Positions 42,206-51,395 are shown, numbered from the stretch's first letter. The stretch is DNA of 64,000 nt from Nonlabens xylanidelens (GCF_002934445.1 NZ_PTJE01000008.1:1-64000); one strand, 5' to 3'. Made by a program: numbers and translations. The notes: generated by a model from the letters alone, not told the origin.

Positions 42206-42688
42206 CTAGTTGAACGCAACTAGAACACCATCTACTGTTTCTTTAGTGTTTTTTGCATTTGTTGCAATTACTTTACTGTCGTCAGTACGTATGATTTGTA
42301 AATCTTTAATTTCTGTATCTCCAGTGTCAACGATAGCACCTTGTTTTACAAGAATTACCATTTTATTTTGATACTTGAATTTTGATAACGTTACTTTAGT
42401 ATCTCCTGTTACAGAAAGAGCTGTCAAATCATTTGTGTAGATTCTGATTTTTAAGTCTTCAATTTTAGCATTAGAATTTTGCTTTATTGTTAAGGACTTA
42501 CCTTCTGTTGAAATACTTAGATCTTGAGTGTCTTTATTGATAGCAACTTGATTTTTTGTAGAATAAACTATTTCTACCTGTGCATCGGTATCAATTTTGA
42601 TTTTTGAGAAGTTACTTACTTCTTGAATAGATTGTGCAGTAGTTAAACCTGCAAAAAGAATAACGGTTAATAAAATTAGCTTTTTCAT
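42206..42688 (-). CDS. GIN-domain (DUF2807) secreted protein
   Basis: 160 residues with signal peptide ending GLTTAQ. The mature part is a repetitive beta structure: VSNFSKIKIDTDAQVEIVYS, LTIKQNSNAKIEDLKIRIYT, DLTALSVTGDTKVTLSKF, which is the head-GIN pattern (putative autotransporter adhesin-type beta solenoid). Function unknown. It is monocistronic. Confidence 0.75.
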   Translation of the reverse strand: MKKLILLTVILFAGLTTAQSIQEVSNFSKIKIDTDAQVEIVYSTKNQVAINKDTQDLSISTEGKSLTIKQNSNAKIEDLKIRIYTNDLTALSVTGDTKVTLSKFKYQNKMVILVKQGAIVDTGDTEIKDLQIIRTDDSKVIATNAKNTKETVDGVLVAFN

Positions 42689-43010
42689 GTTTTAAAGTTT
42701 TAAGTGTTAATAGCTTACTTAATAGACATGCAAATATCTCTTTTGTTTCATCGTTGTGTAAGAGCTTTACAATTTGTTCACGTTATTATGTGAAATTAGC
42801 AACAAATGAAATGTTAAACACCTTATTTTAGTGAGGCTCAGGCGATTTGTTAAAAGTTGTTAAAATGTTTAAAATATGCAGTTTACACCTTTTTATTACA
42901 ATAAAAGTGAGCGCATTTAGGTGGTAGAAAACTATCAAAACGGCAGATTTAAGCTAGTTCTATTCTATTTAACATAATTTTTAATGTTACTTTTTGAGAA
43001 TAATAAGCAC
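42689..43010. other. Intergenic region, nothing recognised
   Basis: About 320 bases of AT-rich sequence. I see no open frame of note, no tRNA, and no clear TAnnTTTG box. The kdsA terminator follows at 43011-43050. Confidence 0.5.
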
Positions 43011-43050
43011 AAAAAAGCGGTGCTATTTAATAAGTTAAATAGCACCGCTT
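43011..43050 (-). terminator. kdsA operon terminator
   Basis: Arms AAGCGGTGCTATTTAA (43015-43030) and TTAAATAGCACCGCTT (43035-43050) pair perfectly; the A run 43011-43016 is the T run on minus. Confidence 0.92.
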
Positions 43051-43068
43051 AATAAATCAAGGTTTTTG

Positions 43069-43887
43069 TTAAAACGAATTAATCGTTTTTCTAATAGTAA
43101 CTAATCTAGACAATAATCCTTCTAAATGTTTTAAGTCTAGCATGTTTGCACCATCACTTTTTGCATTTGCAGGATCAAAATGAGTCTCTATAAAAAGCCC
43201 ATCTACGTTATTTACAATTCCGGCTCTTGCTATAGTTTCTATCATATCTGGTCTACCACCGGTAACACCACTAGATTGATTAGGTTGTTGTAAACTATGC
43301 GTTACGTCTAGTACAGTAGGAGCAAACTCTCTCATGGTAGGAATACCTCTAAAGTCTACGATCATATCTTGATAACCGAACATAGTACCACGATCTGTGA
43401 TCCATGCTTTATCACTACCAGAATCTTTTACTTTTTGTACCGCATGTTTCATAGCCTCAGGAGACATGAACTGACCTTTTTTAAGATTTACTACTTTACC
43501 AGTTTTTGCGGCTGCGACCACTAAGTCTGTCTGTCTAACTAAAAAAGCAGGTATTTGTAAAACATCTACATACTGCGCTGCTAGAGCGGCATCGCTTACC
43601 TCATGGATATCGGTAACTGTAGGTATGTGAAAAGTTTCAGAAACCTTACGTAATATTTTTAAAGCCTCTACATCACCTATTCCAGTAAAACTATCAATAC
43701 GACTGCGGTTTGCTTTTTTAAAACTTCCTTTAAAAATATAAGGAATCTTAAGATCGTCTGTAATTTTCAAGACTTTTTCTGCAATGCGCAGTGCCATTTC
43801 TTCACCTTCTATGGCACAAGGTCCAGCAAGTAAAAAGAAATTGTCTGAATCTGTATGTTTTATGTTAGGTATTTTATTAAGTTCCAT
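43069..43887 (-). CDS. kdsA: 3-deoxy-8-phosphooctulonate synthase KdsA
   Basis: 272 residues with KdsA motifs: LLAGPCAIEGEEMALRIAE, FKGSFKKANRSRIDSFTG, VTDIHEVSDAA, QIPAFLVRQTDL, NLKKGQFMSPEAM, DRGTMFGYQDMIVDFRG, DVTHSLQQPN and a metal site in ETHFDPANAKSDGANML. It condenses phosphoenolpyruvate with arabinose 5-phosphate to Kdo-8-phosphate for lipopolysaccharide. It starts 12 bases after a rhodanese gene and shares its transcript with the sulfur genes, an unusual position. Confidence 0.97.
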   Translation of the reverse strand: MELNKIPNIKHTDSDNFFLLAGPCAIEGEEMALRIAEKVLKITDDLKIPYIFKGSFKKANRSRIDSFTGIGDVEALKILRKVSETFHIPTVTDIHEVSDAALAAQYVDVLQIPAFLVRQTDLVVAAAKTGKVVNLKKGQFMSPEAMKHAVQKVKDSGSDKAWITDRGTMFGYQDMIVDFRGIPTMREFAPTVLDVTHSLQQPNQSSGVTGGRPDMIETIARAGIVNNVDGLFIETHFDPANAKSDGANMLDLKHLEGLLSRLVTIRKTINSF

Positions 43888-43899
43888 AAATGCTTTTTG

Positions 43900-44301
43900 T
43901 TAGTTTTTAACGATAACTTCTCTACCGCTTTCTTCCCATTTGGTTATACCACCTTTCATATCATATATGAGAGTAAAACCTTTGTCCTGCAAGATTTTTG
44001 CGCATCTAGCGCTTTGACCACCTTTATTACAATACACTAATAGAGGTTGGGTTTTGTCCATAGTGTCTAGATAGGAATTAAGATCGTCATTTTCTACCTC
44101 GATATTTACAGCATTTTTGATGTGCTTCTCAGTAAACTCTGACTTAGTTCTTACATCCACGACCTTTACACCTTCTACAGCGATAATTTCTTCAGCTTGT
44201 TGTATAGATACTTTATTAATGGTACCATCTTTTTCTTCTACACAGCTGTGAAATGCTAGCGCTAGCAGTAATACAATAATGAAGTTGAGTAACCTTTTCA
44301 T
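43900..44301 (-). CDS. Rhodanese-domain lipoprotein
   Basis: 133 residues: a signal peptide with a lipobox-like FHSCV and one rhodanese domain (VVDVRTKSEFTEKHIKNAVNIE, active-site loop YCNKGGQSARC with catalytic Cys at about residue 92). It probably carries sulfane sulfur in the periplasm. It follows the cytoplasmic single-domain rhodanese with a one-base overlap and precedes kdsA. Confidence 0.85.
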   Translation of the reverse strand: MKRLLNFIIVLLLALAFHSCVEEKDGTINKVSIQQAEEIIAVEGVKVVDVRTKSEFTEKHIKNAVNIEVENDDLNSYLDTMDKTQPLLVYCNKGGQSARCAKILQDKGFTLIYDMKGGITKWEESGREVIVKN

Positions 44302-44618
44302 TATGATTTCATTGCAGTATCTCCATCCCAGTTACTAAAACCTCCTGTTAGATTAAATGTATTTTTAATCCCAAGTTGTTCCATAACCTGACAGGCTTGC
44401 ATGCTGCGACTACCAGCACGACAGTAAACATAATAATTTTTATCTGCGTCCATTCCATTAACGGCCTCCATAAACTCTTGTGGTTTAAAGATGTCGTAAT
44501 GTAGCGCATCAGGAATCATACCTTCACTCACCTCGTCATCGGTACGCACATCTAGTATAATAGAATTATCATCTTGAGCTGTTTGCTCTTTCCACTCTTG
44601 GTTATTTAAATTTGTCAT
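44301..44618 (-). CDS. Single-domain rhodanese
   Basis: 105 residues, one rhodanese domain, LDVRTDDEVSEGMIPDALHYDI with active-site loop YCRAGSRSMQAC. No signal peptide, so cytoplasmic. It lies three bases after the CstB-like gene and overlaps the next gene by one base. It probably moves sulfur in persulfide detoxification. Confidence 0.88.
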   Translation of the reverse strand: MTNLNNQEWKEQTAQDDNSIILDVRTDDEVSEGMIPDALHYDIFKPQEFMEAVNGMDADKNYYVYCRAGSRSMQACQVMEQLGIKNTFNLTGGFSNWDGDTAMKS

Positions 44619-44621
44619 AAT

Positions 44622-46037
44622 TTATAGGGAACAGCTGCTCGTAGCAACTATTTTTTGATTTTTTAGATTTGTTTTCTTGATTGCTCCGTATCCACCTTCT
44701 ACATTTACCATATGTGGTATACCGTTAGCTGCAGCTATACTAGAAAAAATTACCGAGCGATAACCACCAGCACAATGTACGTGATAGGTATCTTGAGAAT
44801 TAAGTTTTTTCACCTCTTCATGAACTAAGTCTAGAGTATGCATAGGCACATTACCTATGTGGCCAGCTTCATATTCTCCAGGTTTGCGACTGTCGATAGG
44901 ATTTTTAATACTGCCATCTTCTAGGCCGTCTATAAAATCTTGAGCCGTAATATTTTCTATTTTAGAAATTTCGTTCTCACTATTTTTCCAAGTATCAAAA
45001 CCACCTTCTAGATAACCTTGAGCATTATCATAACCTACTCGAGCAAGTCTAGTCACTGTTTCTTCTTCTCTACCACTAGGTGCAACGATTATTATCTTTT
45101 GATCTATGTCTTCAATAAGAGCTCCTATCCATGGAGCAAACTGTCCATCGAGACCTATAAACCATGATCCTGGAATAGAGCCAGCGGTGTATTCTTGTGG
45201 TGATCTCACATCTAGAACTAGATAGTCATCATCTTCAGCCAGTGCTTTAAAAGAGTTCAGTTTAAGTGGAGTGATTCCTCTAGCGATAATCTCATCTATG
45301 CTAGAATTTACCCCTTTATTCATGGATACGTTCTTTGGAAAATAGCCTGGTGGAGGCGTGATACCGTCGGTTACTTCTTTTATAAAAGCCTGCTTGTCCA
45401 GTTGTGGATTAAGCGCATAGTTGGTCTTCTTTTGATTACCTAACGTGTCGCTAGTTTCTTTACTCATGCTTTTACCACAAGCGCTACCTGCACCATGTGC
45501 TGGATATACAATCACGTGATCTGGTAATGGCATGATATGATTTCTAAGAGAGTCGTATAAATGACCGGCTAGATCTTCAGTAGTTAGATCTGATTTTGCA
45601 GCAAGATCTGGTCTTCCTACATCGCCTATAAATAGAGTGTCTCCACTAAAAAGCGCTTGTTCCTTTCCTTCGGCATCTCTTAATAAATAGCAAGAAGATT
45701 CCATGGTATGTCCAGGGGTGTGCAGTAATTGAAGAGTTATGTCTCCTACGTTAAAAGTTTGTAGGTGTTCCGCTTTCGCGAAAGCGTAACTAGTAACAGC
45801 ATTAGGCCCTATTACAATGGTAGCACCTGTTTTATCTGCTAGATCTACATGACCAGAAACAAAGTCTGCGTGAAAATGTGTCAGAAAAATATACTTAATC
45901 TTTACACCATCTTGTGCTGCACGATCAATGTACTGTTGTACTTCTCTTAAAGGATCTATGATTACAGCCTCACCATTTGAAGCGATATAGTAGGTTCCTT
46001 GAGCGAGACACTTCGTATAATACTGTTCAAGAATCAT
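44622..46037 (-). CDS. CstB-type persulfide dioxygenase-rhodanese
   Basis: 471 residues in three parts. MBL/persulfide-dioxygenase domain (1-240): THFHADFVSGH (54-63), HTPGHT, LFSGDTLF and HGAG; the second-metal His of typical beta-lactamase folds is Phe here, as expected for a mononuclear iron enzyme. A middle rhodanese-like domain (about 270-350) lacks the active-site Cys (VAPSGREEE), so it is a pseudo-rhodanese. The C-terminal domain (about 370-460) keeps it (HCAGGYRS). This order is that of CstB, which oxidises persulfides to thiosulfate. First gene of the sulfur operon with its own -7 box. A palindrome is inside (AFAKAE). Confidence 0.88.
   Translation of the reverse strand: MILEQYYTKCLAQGTYYIASNGEAVIIDPLREVQQYIDRAAQDGVKIKYIFLTHFHADFVSGHVDLADKTGATIVIGPNAVTSYAFAKAEHLQTFNVGDITLQLLHTPGHTMESSCYLLRDAEGKEQALFSGDTLFIGDVGRPDLAAKSDLTTEDLAGHLYDSLRNHIMPLPDHVIVYPAHGAGSACGKSMSKETSDTLGNQKKTNYALNPQLDKQAFIKEVTDGITPPPGYFPKNVSMNKGVNSSIDEIIARGITPLKLNSFKALAEDDDYLVLDVRSPQEYTAGSIPGSWFIGLDGQFAPWIGALIEDIDQKIIIVAPSGREEETVTRLARVGYDNAQGYLEGGFDTWKNSENEISKIENITAQDFIDGLEDGSIKNPIDSRKPGEYEAGHIGNVPMHTLDLVHEEVKKLNSQDTYHVHCAGGYRSVIFSSIAAANGIPHMVNVEGGYGAIKKTNLKNQKIVATSSCSL
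45769..45787. repeat. Genome palindrome inside CstB-like gene
   Basis: TTCCGCTTTCGCGAAAGCG, read on minus as YAFAKAEH. Confidence 0.95.
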
Positions 46038-46052
46038 TAGTTAAATTTTATG

Positions 46053-46060
46053 CAAAAATA
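46053..46060 (-). promoter_or_regulatory. -7 box TATTTTTG for the sulfur operon
   Basis: TAnnTTTG on minus, 15 bases upstream of the CstB-like ATG. Confidence 0.65.
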
Positions 46061-46083
46061 CGATTTATAACGCTCAGAAATGT

Positions 46084-46110
46084 AAAAAGCCCATGAGTAC
46101 ATCATGGGCT
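46084..46110 (-). terminator. Terminator of the thioredoxin operon
   Basis: AGCCCATGA (46088-46096) with TCATGGGCT (46102-46110); T run on minus. Confidence 0.85.
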
Positions 46111-46134
46111 AGTATAGAAATTAATTATAGTTGT

Positions 46135-46833
46135 TTACTTAATGCGACACCCTATGGCTGTTGAGGTGGTTACAGCTATTTTTTCTCCACGTATTAGAGA
46201 CTGCAGGGCGTCTTCTAGATAGTTGTTTTTCACTGCATTTTCATCGTGATAATTATCATCTATCGCACCGATATATTTAACGATGTTTTGATCTCCTTCT
46301 TTTTTAAGTAAGAAAACATGTGGCGTTTTTGTGGCGCCGTACTGTGGGTAAATCTTCTGACCAGCATCTACTAAATAAGGAAAGGTGAACCCTTTTTGCT
46401 TTGCTCTAACCTTCATTGCATCAAAACTATCTGAAGGATATTCATCAGGATTATTGGGGTTAATTGCTATTACCGGATAGCCAAGGTTTTTGTATTTCTT
46501 ATCTAGTGCAATAATGCGATCTTCATATGCGACACTGTACGGGCAGTGATTACAGGTGAAGATGACCATAAAGCCCTTAGCATCGTCATAATTTTTAAGG
46601 GAAACTTTTTCTCCATCTATGTTTATTAGTGAGAAGTCTGTTGCAGCATCACCTATATGATATCCTTTAAGAACAGTTGCTTTTTCTTTTACAGGAGTTT
46701 GCTTTTTATTTTGATTAGGCACTGGACGCTCAGCAAATAGGTTAGTACGCTCGTGCGTATCTAACATGCCCGACACTACTGCGATGGCAATGGCGCCTAC
46801 CACCGCGACAGTTAAGATTTTTAAAGTTTTCAT
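46135..46833 (-). CDS. Exported peroxiredoxin/thioredoxin-like protein
   Basis: 232 residues. An N-terminal hydrophobic segment (about 6-24) is followed by a redoxin domain (AATDFSLINIDGEKVSLKNY) with the dithiol CNHC in FTCNHCPYS (about residues 90-95) and a GATKTPHVFLL cis-Pro region. The fold matches AhpC/TSA-like thioredoxins of the periplasm. Its start overlaps the upstream TlpA-like gene by four bases (ATGA). It likely supports thiol-disulfide balance near the sulfur operon. Confidence 0.82.
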   Translation of the reverse strand: MKTLKILTVAVVGAIAIAVVSGMLDTHERTNLFAERPVPNQNKKQTPVKEKATVLKGYHIGDAATDFSLINIDGEKVSLKNYDDAKGFMVIFTCNHCPYSVAYEDRIIALDKKYKNLGYPVIAINPNNPDEYPSDSFDAMKVRAKQKGFTFPYLVDAGQKIYPQYGATKTPHVFLLKKEGDQNIVKYIGAIDDNYHDENAVKNNYLEDALQSLIRGEKIAVTTSTAIGCRIK

Positions 46834-47306
46834 AAGAATTCCTTTATAGCTTTTTCTAAATCAGCTTTTGATAAAGCTTTATTATAAAATTGTTTTTTAT
46901 TTTTTGAAACGATTAAAGTCACAGGAATTGCACCATCCCAATGCTGGTCTACTATGGGTATCCATTCTGCAGCATATGGGTCGTCTAATAGGAGGACCGT
47001 AGATTTAATTTCTTTCTTTTTAAGAAATGGCTCTACGGCAGTTTGAATATTTTTCTTTTCGTCTAGAGAGATAAATATCATATCTACATCTTCTAGGTAA
47101 GAACTTCCTATACTTTCAAAATAAGGTAATTCTTCTACACAAGGTGCGCACCATGTGGCCCAAAAGTTAATCACTTTAACCTTATCACCAGGTAAAACTG
47201 TTTCTCTAAGACCGTCTTGACCAATAGCTGTAACTGTTGCTATAGGTCTGTTGTCACAGGCTGTGCAAATAATTAGGAGTACAAAAAGAGTTAGTAACTT
47301 GTTCAT
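46830..47306 (-). CDS. TlpA-like thioredoxin lipoprotein
   Basis: 158 residues: lipobox CTAC at the end of a short signal peptide, then the thioredoxin-like domain with WCAPC (NFWATWCAPCVEELP). TlpA-type proteins reduce periplasmic disulfides, for example in cytochrome maturation. Its promoter box lies six bases upstream of the start, giving a very short leader. First of two genes. Confidence 0.85.
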   Translation of the reverse strand: MNKLLTLFVLLIICTACDNRPIATVTAIGQDGLRETVLPGDKVKVINFWATWCAPCVEELPYFESIGSSYLEDVDMIFISLDEKKNIQTAVEPFLKKKEIKSTVLLLDDPYAAEWIPIVDQHWDGAIPVTLIVSKNKKQFYNKALSKADLEKAIKEFL

Positions 47307-47311
47307 CTAAA

Positions 47312-47319
47312 CAAATATA
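47312..47319 (-). promoter_or_regulatory. -7 box TATATTTG, short leader
   Basis: TAnnTTTG on minus ending five bases before the TlpA-like ATG. Confidence 0.6.
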
Positions 47320-47411
47320 GCGCTGTGATCGAATAATTAATCATGGTTTAACTATTCTTAGCTATGTTTTAGAAAAAATATAACATTTTAAATGTCAGAA
47401 ACTTCTTGTAA

Positions 47412-47906
47412 TCAGGATTTAATACGTGATTTCATAAGTTCTACGACCTTATAAGCAGCTGGACAAATACTCGTATTCTTAACGGTAAGTGTACCTATTT
47501 GATAAATTTTTCTTCTATCTGTATGTGGGTACTCTCTACATGCTTTAGGTCTTACTTCATAAATAGAGCAATAGTTATCTGCACCTAAAAAATGACATGG
47601 AGTTTGTTGTAAGACATAGTCTTGATCTTCATCTACTTTTAAAAACTGATCGATGAAGTCACTAGGTTTCATTCTGAAGTGTTTTGAAATTCTATTGATA
47701 TCTATATGCGTAAAAAGTGGGCCAGTAGTTTTACAACAATTGGCACACTTTAAACAATCAACTTCTTCAAATACCTCGTTGTGTATTTCTTGAACTGCGC
47801 CGTCTAGACCTTTAGGTTTTTTCTTGCGTAGTTTTTTAAAGTAATCTGTGTTTTCTTTTTTGTTTTGCTGCGCTAGATGTGGCAGTTTCTTAAGAAAATC
47901 TTCCAT
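47412..47906 (-). CDS. YkgJ-family Cys-cluster protein
   Basis: 164 residues with the YkgJ pattern of cysteines: CLKCANCCKTTGP (about residues 51-60), CHFLGADNYCSIYEVRPKACREYP (C-x8-C and C-x-E-Y-P), and a final CPAAY. The family is expected to bind zinc or an Fe-S cluster; the exact role is unknown. It starts one base into the DUF2059 stop (TAATG), so translation is coupled. Confidence 0.85.
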   Translation of the reverse strand: MEDFLKKLPHLAQQNKKENTDYFKKLRKKKPKGLDGAVQEIHNEVFEEVDCLKCANCCKTTGPLFTHIDINRISKHFRMKPSDFIDQFLKVDEDQDYVLQQTPCHFLGADNYCSIYEVRPKACREYPHTDRRKIYQIGTLTVKNTSICPAAYKVVELMKSRIKS

Positions 47907-48469
47907 TAATTACAGCTAGGCATGTGCATAGAGCTTTGATAACCTTGCTCTTTAAGTTGGGTGGTAACAGAGCAAATTAACTCTCTAGACCAGTATACAC
48001 TTGCACTTTCTTTTGCTTTATTAATTTGAGCAATACGCCCGAATAGTTTTAATCCTGTATTAGATTTTTTGAAAGTTTGCAATTCTGCTCTTTGACTATC
48101 TGTCATTCCTTCTCTGTTTTTTCTGTATTGGATACCAGTATCAGAAGAGTAGAACTTAATCAAATTGCGTAGGTCTTCTTTATCTTCAAAAACAGCACGG
48201 TATTCTGATGCTAGAATTCCTTTAAATTTTGCAACAGATGCATTTTTGTTGGAGTAAAATTTTTGCCATGTGTCTGCTGGTACTTCTTGAGTTTGATAGG
48301 CATCTTGTACCATTTTAACCATACCATCATAAGCACCTTCATATTCTGCATCAATACCACTGACAGAAAAGTATTCCATCATTAGAGATTGATAAGATTC
48401 TTTTTTCTGCGCGCTGGCAAGAGTGGTTACAAATAATAAAGCTAGTATGAGTTTAAAAGTATTTTTCAT
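47906..48469 (-). CDS. DUF2059-domain secreted protein
   Basis: 187 residues with a signal peptide ending LASAQ. The mature part is helical, with a DUF2059-type end (RAVFEDKEDLRNLIKFYSSDTGIQYRKNREGM) and a C-terminal MPSCN. Function unknown. Promoter box 20 bases upstream; coupled to the YkgJ gene. Confidence 0.75.
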   Translation of the reverse strand: MKNTFKLILALLFVTTLASAQKKESYQSLMMEYFSVSGIDAEYEGAYDGMVKMVQDAYQTQEVPADTWQKFYSNKNASVAKFKGILASEYRAVFEDKEDLRNLIKFYSSDTGIQYRKNREGMTDSQRAELQTFKKSNTGLKLFGRIAQINKAKESASVYWSRELICSVTTQLKEQGYQSSMHMPSCN

Positions 48470-48488
48470 ATTATAAATGTGTTGAGGA

Positions 48489-48496
48489 CAAAAATA
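48489..48496 (-). promoter_or_regulatory. -7 box TATTTTTG
   Basis: TAnnTTTG on minus upstream of the DUF2059 gene. Confidence 0.6.
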
Positions 48497-48650
48497 ATTT
48501 TAATGGAGCACTATAGGTGAGTATTTATTCTTTTTATTCTGTTAATCGGTATAAGTAGTGGTTATAGCGATAAAGAGTTGATAAATCACGTTAATGAGTG
48601 TAATTTGATTTTATTCAGTGCCTTCAATTCATGTGGTAAGTTATAATAAT

Positions 48651-48691
48651 AAAAATGCCTGTCTAGAATTATAATACTTTCTAGACAGGCA
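48651..48691 (-). terminator. folD terminator
   Basis: TGCCTGTCTAGAA (48656-48668) with TTCTAGACAGGCA (48679-48691); A run 48651-48655 is a T run on minus. Confidence 0.9.
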
Positions 48692-48713
48692 CTTTGTACA
48701 AAACTCTTGTTGA

Positions 48714-49601
48714 TTATCTGTTTGCTGCTCTGTGACGTTCTCTAGCAAGCAACGTGTTTTTTAATAACATGGCGATAGTCATAGGGCCTACACCACCAGG
48801 AACAGGTGTGATGTAACTAGCTTTTTTTGATACGTTTTCAAAATCTACATCACCAGTGATATAATAACCACGCTCACGAGAATCGTCTGGTACGCGAGTA
48901 ATACCTACATCTATAATAACTACATCATCTTTTACCATTTCTGCCTTTAAGAATCCAGGAACTCCTAATGCTGTTATGATAATATCTGCTTGTGAGGTAA
49001 TTTGAGTAATGTTCTTTGTATGACTGTGTGTAAGGGTAACTGTAGAGTTACCAGGAAATCCTTTTCTACCCATTAAGATACTCATAGGTCTTCCTACTAT
49101 GTGAGATCTACCTATTACCACGGTATGTTTACCTTGTGTGTCTACACCATAACGATCTAATAATTCTAGAATACCGAATGGTGTTGCAGGGATAAAAGTA
49201 CTCATGTCTAGTGCCATTCTACCAAAGTTAGTAGGGTGGAAGCCATCAACATCTTTATCTGGATCTACTGCCATTAACACTTTTTGAGTATCAATTTGTT
49301 TAGGTAAAGGAAGCTGTACAATAAACCCATCTATTTCTGGATTATCGTTTAACTTTTTAATTTCTTTAAGTAGCTCTGTCTCGCTAGTTGTGTTAGGCAT
49401 GCGCACCATAGTGCTTTCAAAACCTACACGTTCACAAGCGCGTACCTTAGAACCTACGTATGTAAGACTTGCGCCATCATTCCCTACGATAACAGCTGCT
49501 AGGTGAGGTACCTTCTCACCGTTATCTTTCATTGCTTGAACGGTATCTGTGATCTCGTTCTTAATATCATTACTTGTTTTCTTTCCGTCGAGAATAATCA
49601 T
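48714..49601 (-). CDS. folD: Bifunctional methylene-THF dehydrogenase/cyclohydrolase FolD
   Basis: 295 residues, normal FolD length. Motifs: VGNDGASLTYVGSKVRACE (catalytic Tyr and Lys), GFIVQLPLPKQID, DKDVDGFHPTN, PATPFGILELL, VIGRSHIVGRPM (nucleotide loop), ADIIITALG and PVPGGVGPMTIAMLL. It interconverts 5,10-methylene- and 10-formyl-tetrahydrofolate in one-carbon metabolism. It stands alone, with a terminator on each side. Confidence 0.97.
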   Translation of the reverse strand: MIILDGKKTSNDIKNEITDTVQAMKDNGEKVPHLAAVIVGNDGASLTYVGSKVRACERVGFESTMVRMPNTTSETELLKEIKKLNDNPEIDGFIVQLPLPKQIDTQKVLMAVDPDKDVDGFHPTNFGRMALDMSTFIPATPFGILELLDRYGVDTQGKHTVVIGRSHIVGRPMSILMGRKGFPGNSTVTLTHSHTKNITQITSQADIIITALGVPGFLKAEMVKDDVVIIDVGITRVPDDSRERGYYITGDVDFENVSKKASYITPVPGGVGPMTIAMLLKNTLLARERHRAANR

Positions 49602-49726
49602 AAGTTGTGTGTGATGGTTAATTCCGTTGTAAAATTGGTTAATAAGAGTGAAATTAAGAAATTTAATCGTCTACACTTATTATCTACTTGTTAACGATAA
49701 GGTTTGCGTTACTATATAAATGAGAT

Positions 49727-49755
49727 AAAAAAATCCCAAGCGTTAACTTGGGATT
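49727..49755 (-). terminator. ffh terminator
   Basis: AATCCCAAG (49732-49740) with CTTGGGATT (49747-49755); A run on plus gives T run on minus. Confidence 0.88.
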
Positions 49756-49789
49756 GAATTTTTATTTGATAAGGGTGAAAGAATGTTGT

Positions 49790-51118
49790 TTATTTCATTT
49801 TTCCTAAAGCATTCATCATCGCTTTTCCTTTACCACCTTGCATCATTTTCATCATTTTGCTCATCTGGTCAAATTGTTTGAGCAGTTGATTTACTTCTGT
49901 AACTGTAGTACCACTACCTTTTGCGATACGTTTTTTACGAGAACCATTGATTACTTGTGGTTTTGTACGCTCTTCTATAGTCATAGAGTGTATAATAGCC
50001 TCAATACCTTTAAATGCGTCATCGTCTATGTCTACATCTTTAAGCATTTTTCCTGCACCAGGAATCATACCCATAAGATCTTTCATGTTACCCATTTTTT
50101 TGATTTGCTGGATTTGAGAAAGAAAATCATCAAAACCGAATTGGTTCTTTGCGATTTTTTTACTCAGCTTTCTAGCTTGCTCTTCATCAAATTGTTCTTG
50201 GGCACGTTCTACCAGCGAGATAACATCTCCCATACCTAGAATACGGTCTGCCATACGTTCTGGATAGAAAATGTCGATAGCCTCCATTTTCTCACCAGTA
50301 CCTATAAATTTGATAGGTTTATCAACAACAGATTTAATAGAAAGTGCAGCACCACCACGAGTATCACCATCTAACTTTGTAAGGATTACACCATCAAAGT
50401 TAAGACGATCATTAAAGGCTTTTGCTGTGTTTACAGCATCTTGTCCTGTCATAGAGTCTACTACAAAAAGAGTTTCATGTGGTTTAATCGCTGCGTGTAC
50501 GTCAGCAATTTCGGTCATCATTTGCTCGTCAACAGCTAGGCGTCCAGCTGTATCTATAATTACAGCATTAAAGCCATTTTGTTTTGCATATGCGATAGCC
50601 GCTTCAGAAATCTTAACCGGATTTTTCTCTTCACGATTAGAAAAAACCTCTACACCTACACTTTCTCCTACTACGTGTAACTGGTCTATTGCCGCTGGGC
50701 GATAGATATCACAGGCTACTAAAAGAGGCTTCTTACTCTTTTTAGTTTTAAGAAAATTTGCGAGTTTACCAGAAAAAGTAGTTTTACCAGAACCTTGTAA
50801 ACCAGACATAAGAATAATACTAGGATTACCACTTAAGTTAATTCCAGCAACATCACCACCCATTAATTCAGTAAGCTCGTCTTTTACAATTTTTGTAAGT
50901 AGCTGTCCTGGTTTAAGAGTTGTTAATACACCTTGACCTATAGCTTTTTCTTTAGCTCTAGATGTAAATTCTTTTGCGATTTTATAGTTAACATCGGCAT
51001 CTACTAGTGCGCGACGTATTTCTTTAAGAGTATCTGCAACGTTAACTTCGGTAATGCTTCCATGTCCTTTAAGGACGTGCATCGCTTTATCGAGTTTGTC
51101 AGTTAAATTATCAAACAT
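49790..51118 (-). CDS. ffh: Signal recognition particle protein Ffh
   Basis: 442 residues from ATG 51118. N domain (MFDNLTDKLDKAMHVLKGHG), G domain (GLQGSGKTTFSGKL, DTAGRLAVDEQMM, TKLDGDTRGGAAL) and Met-rich M domain (GMGDVISLVERAQEQFDEEQARKL, then KKMGNMKDLMGMIPGAG and MMKMMQGGKGKAMMNALGKMK). It targets membrane and secreted proteins with SRP RNA. The longer frame from 51148 is excluded because a -7 box lies across it. Confidence 0.97.
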   Translation of the reverse strand: MFDNLTDKLDKAMHVLKGHGSITEVNVADTLKEIRRALVDADVNYKIAKEFTSRAKEKAIGQGVLTTLKPGQLLTKIVKDELTELMGGDVAGINLSGNPSIILMSGLQGSGKTTFSGKLANFLKTKKSKKPLLVACDIYRPAAIDQLHVVGESVGVEVFSNREEKNPVKISEAAIAYAKQNGFNAVIIDTAGRLAVDEQMMTEIADVHAAIKPHETLFVVDSMTGQDAVNTAKAFNDRLNFDGVILTKLDGDTRGGAALSIKSVVDKPIKFIGTGEKMEAIDIFYPERMADRILGMGDVISLVERAQEQFDEEQARKLSKKIAKNQFGFDDFLSQIQQIKKMGNMKDLMGMIPGAGKMLKDVDIDDDAFKGIEAIIHSMTIEERTKPQVINGSRKKRIAKGSGTTVTEVNQLLKQFDQMSKMMKMMQGGKGKAMMNALGKMK

Positions 51119-51145
51119 ATTTTTTGACTCAATTTTAGAAGATAG

Positions 51146-51153
51146 CAAAGATA
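51146..51153 (-). promoter_or_regulatory. -7 box TATCTTTG deciding the ffh start
   Basis: TAnnTTTG on minus, 27 bases upstream of ATG 51118; the ATG at 51148 falls inside it. Confidence 0.7.
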
Positions 51154-51395
51154 CTATTTCATGCCTTTAAGTTCAAGATTTTAAAGTGCTTTGTTATCAA
51201 TGAAATAAAAGAGAATAAGATGTCTTTGTTGCGATTATAAATTCATCTTAAATAAACTAATAATTTTTGATGAGGTTTTTATTGAGAATAAGTGAGTTTT
51301 GAAAACGAAATGGTACTCTTAAATTATTGAAGAATACTTATAATAAATGTTAAAAACCTTAATTTGCGTATATTGCAGAAACTTAAAAAACTATA

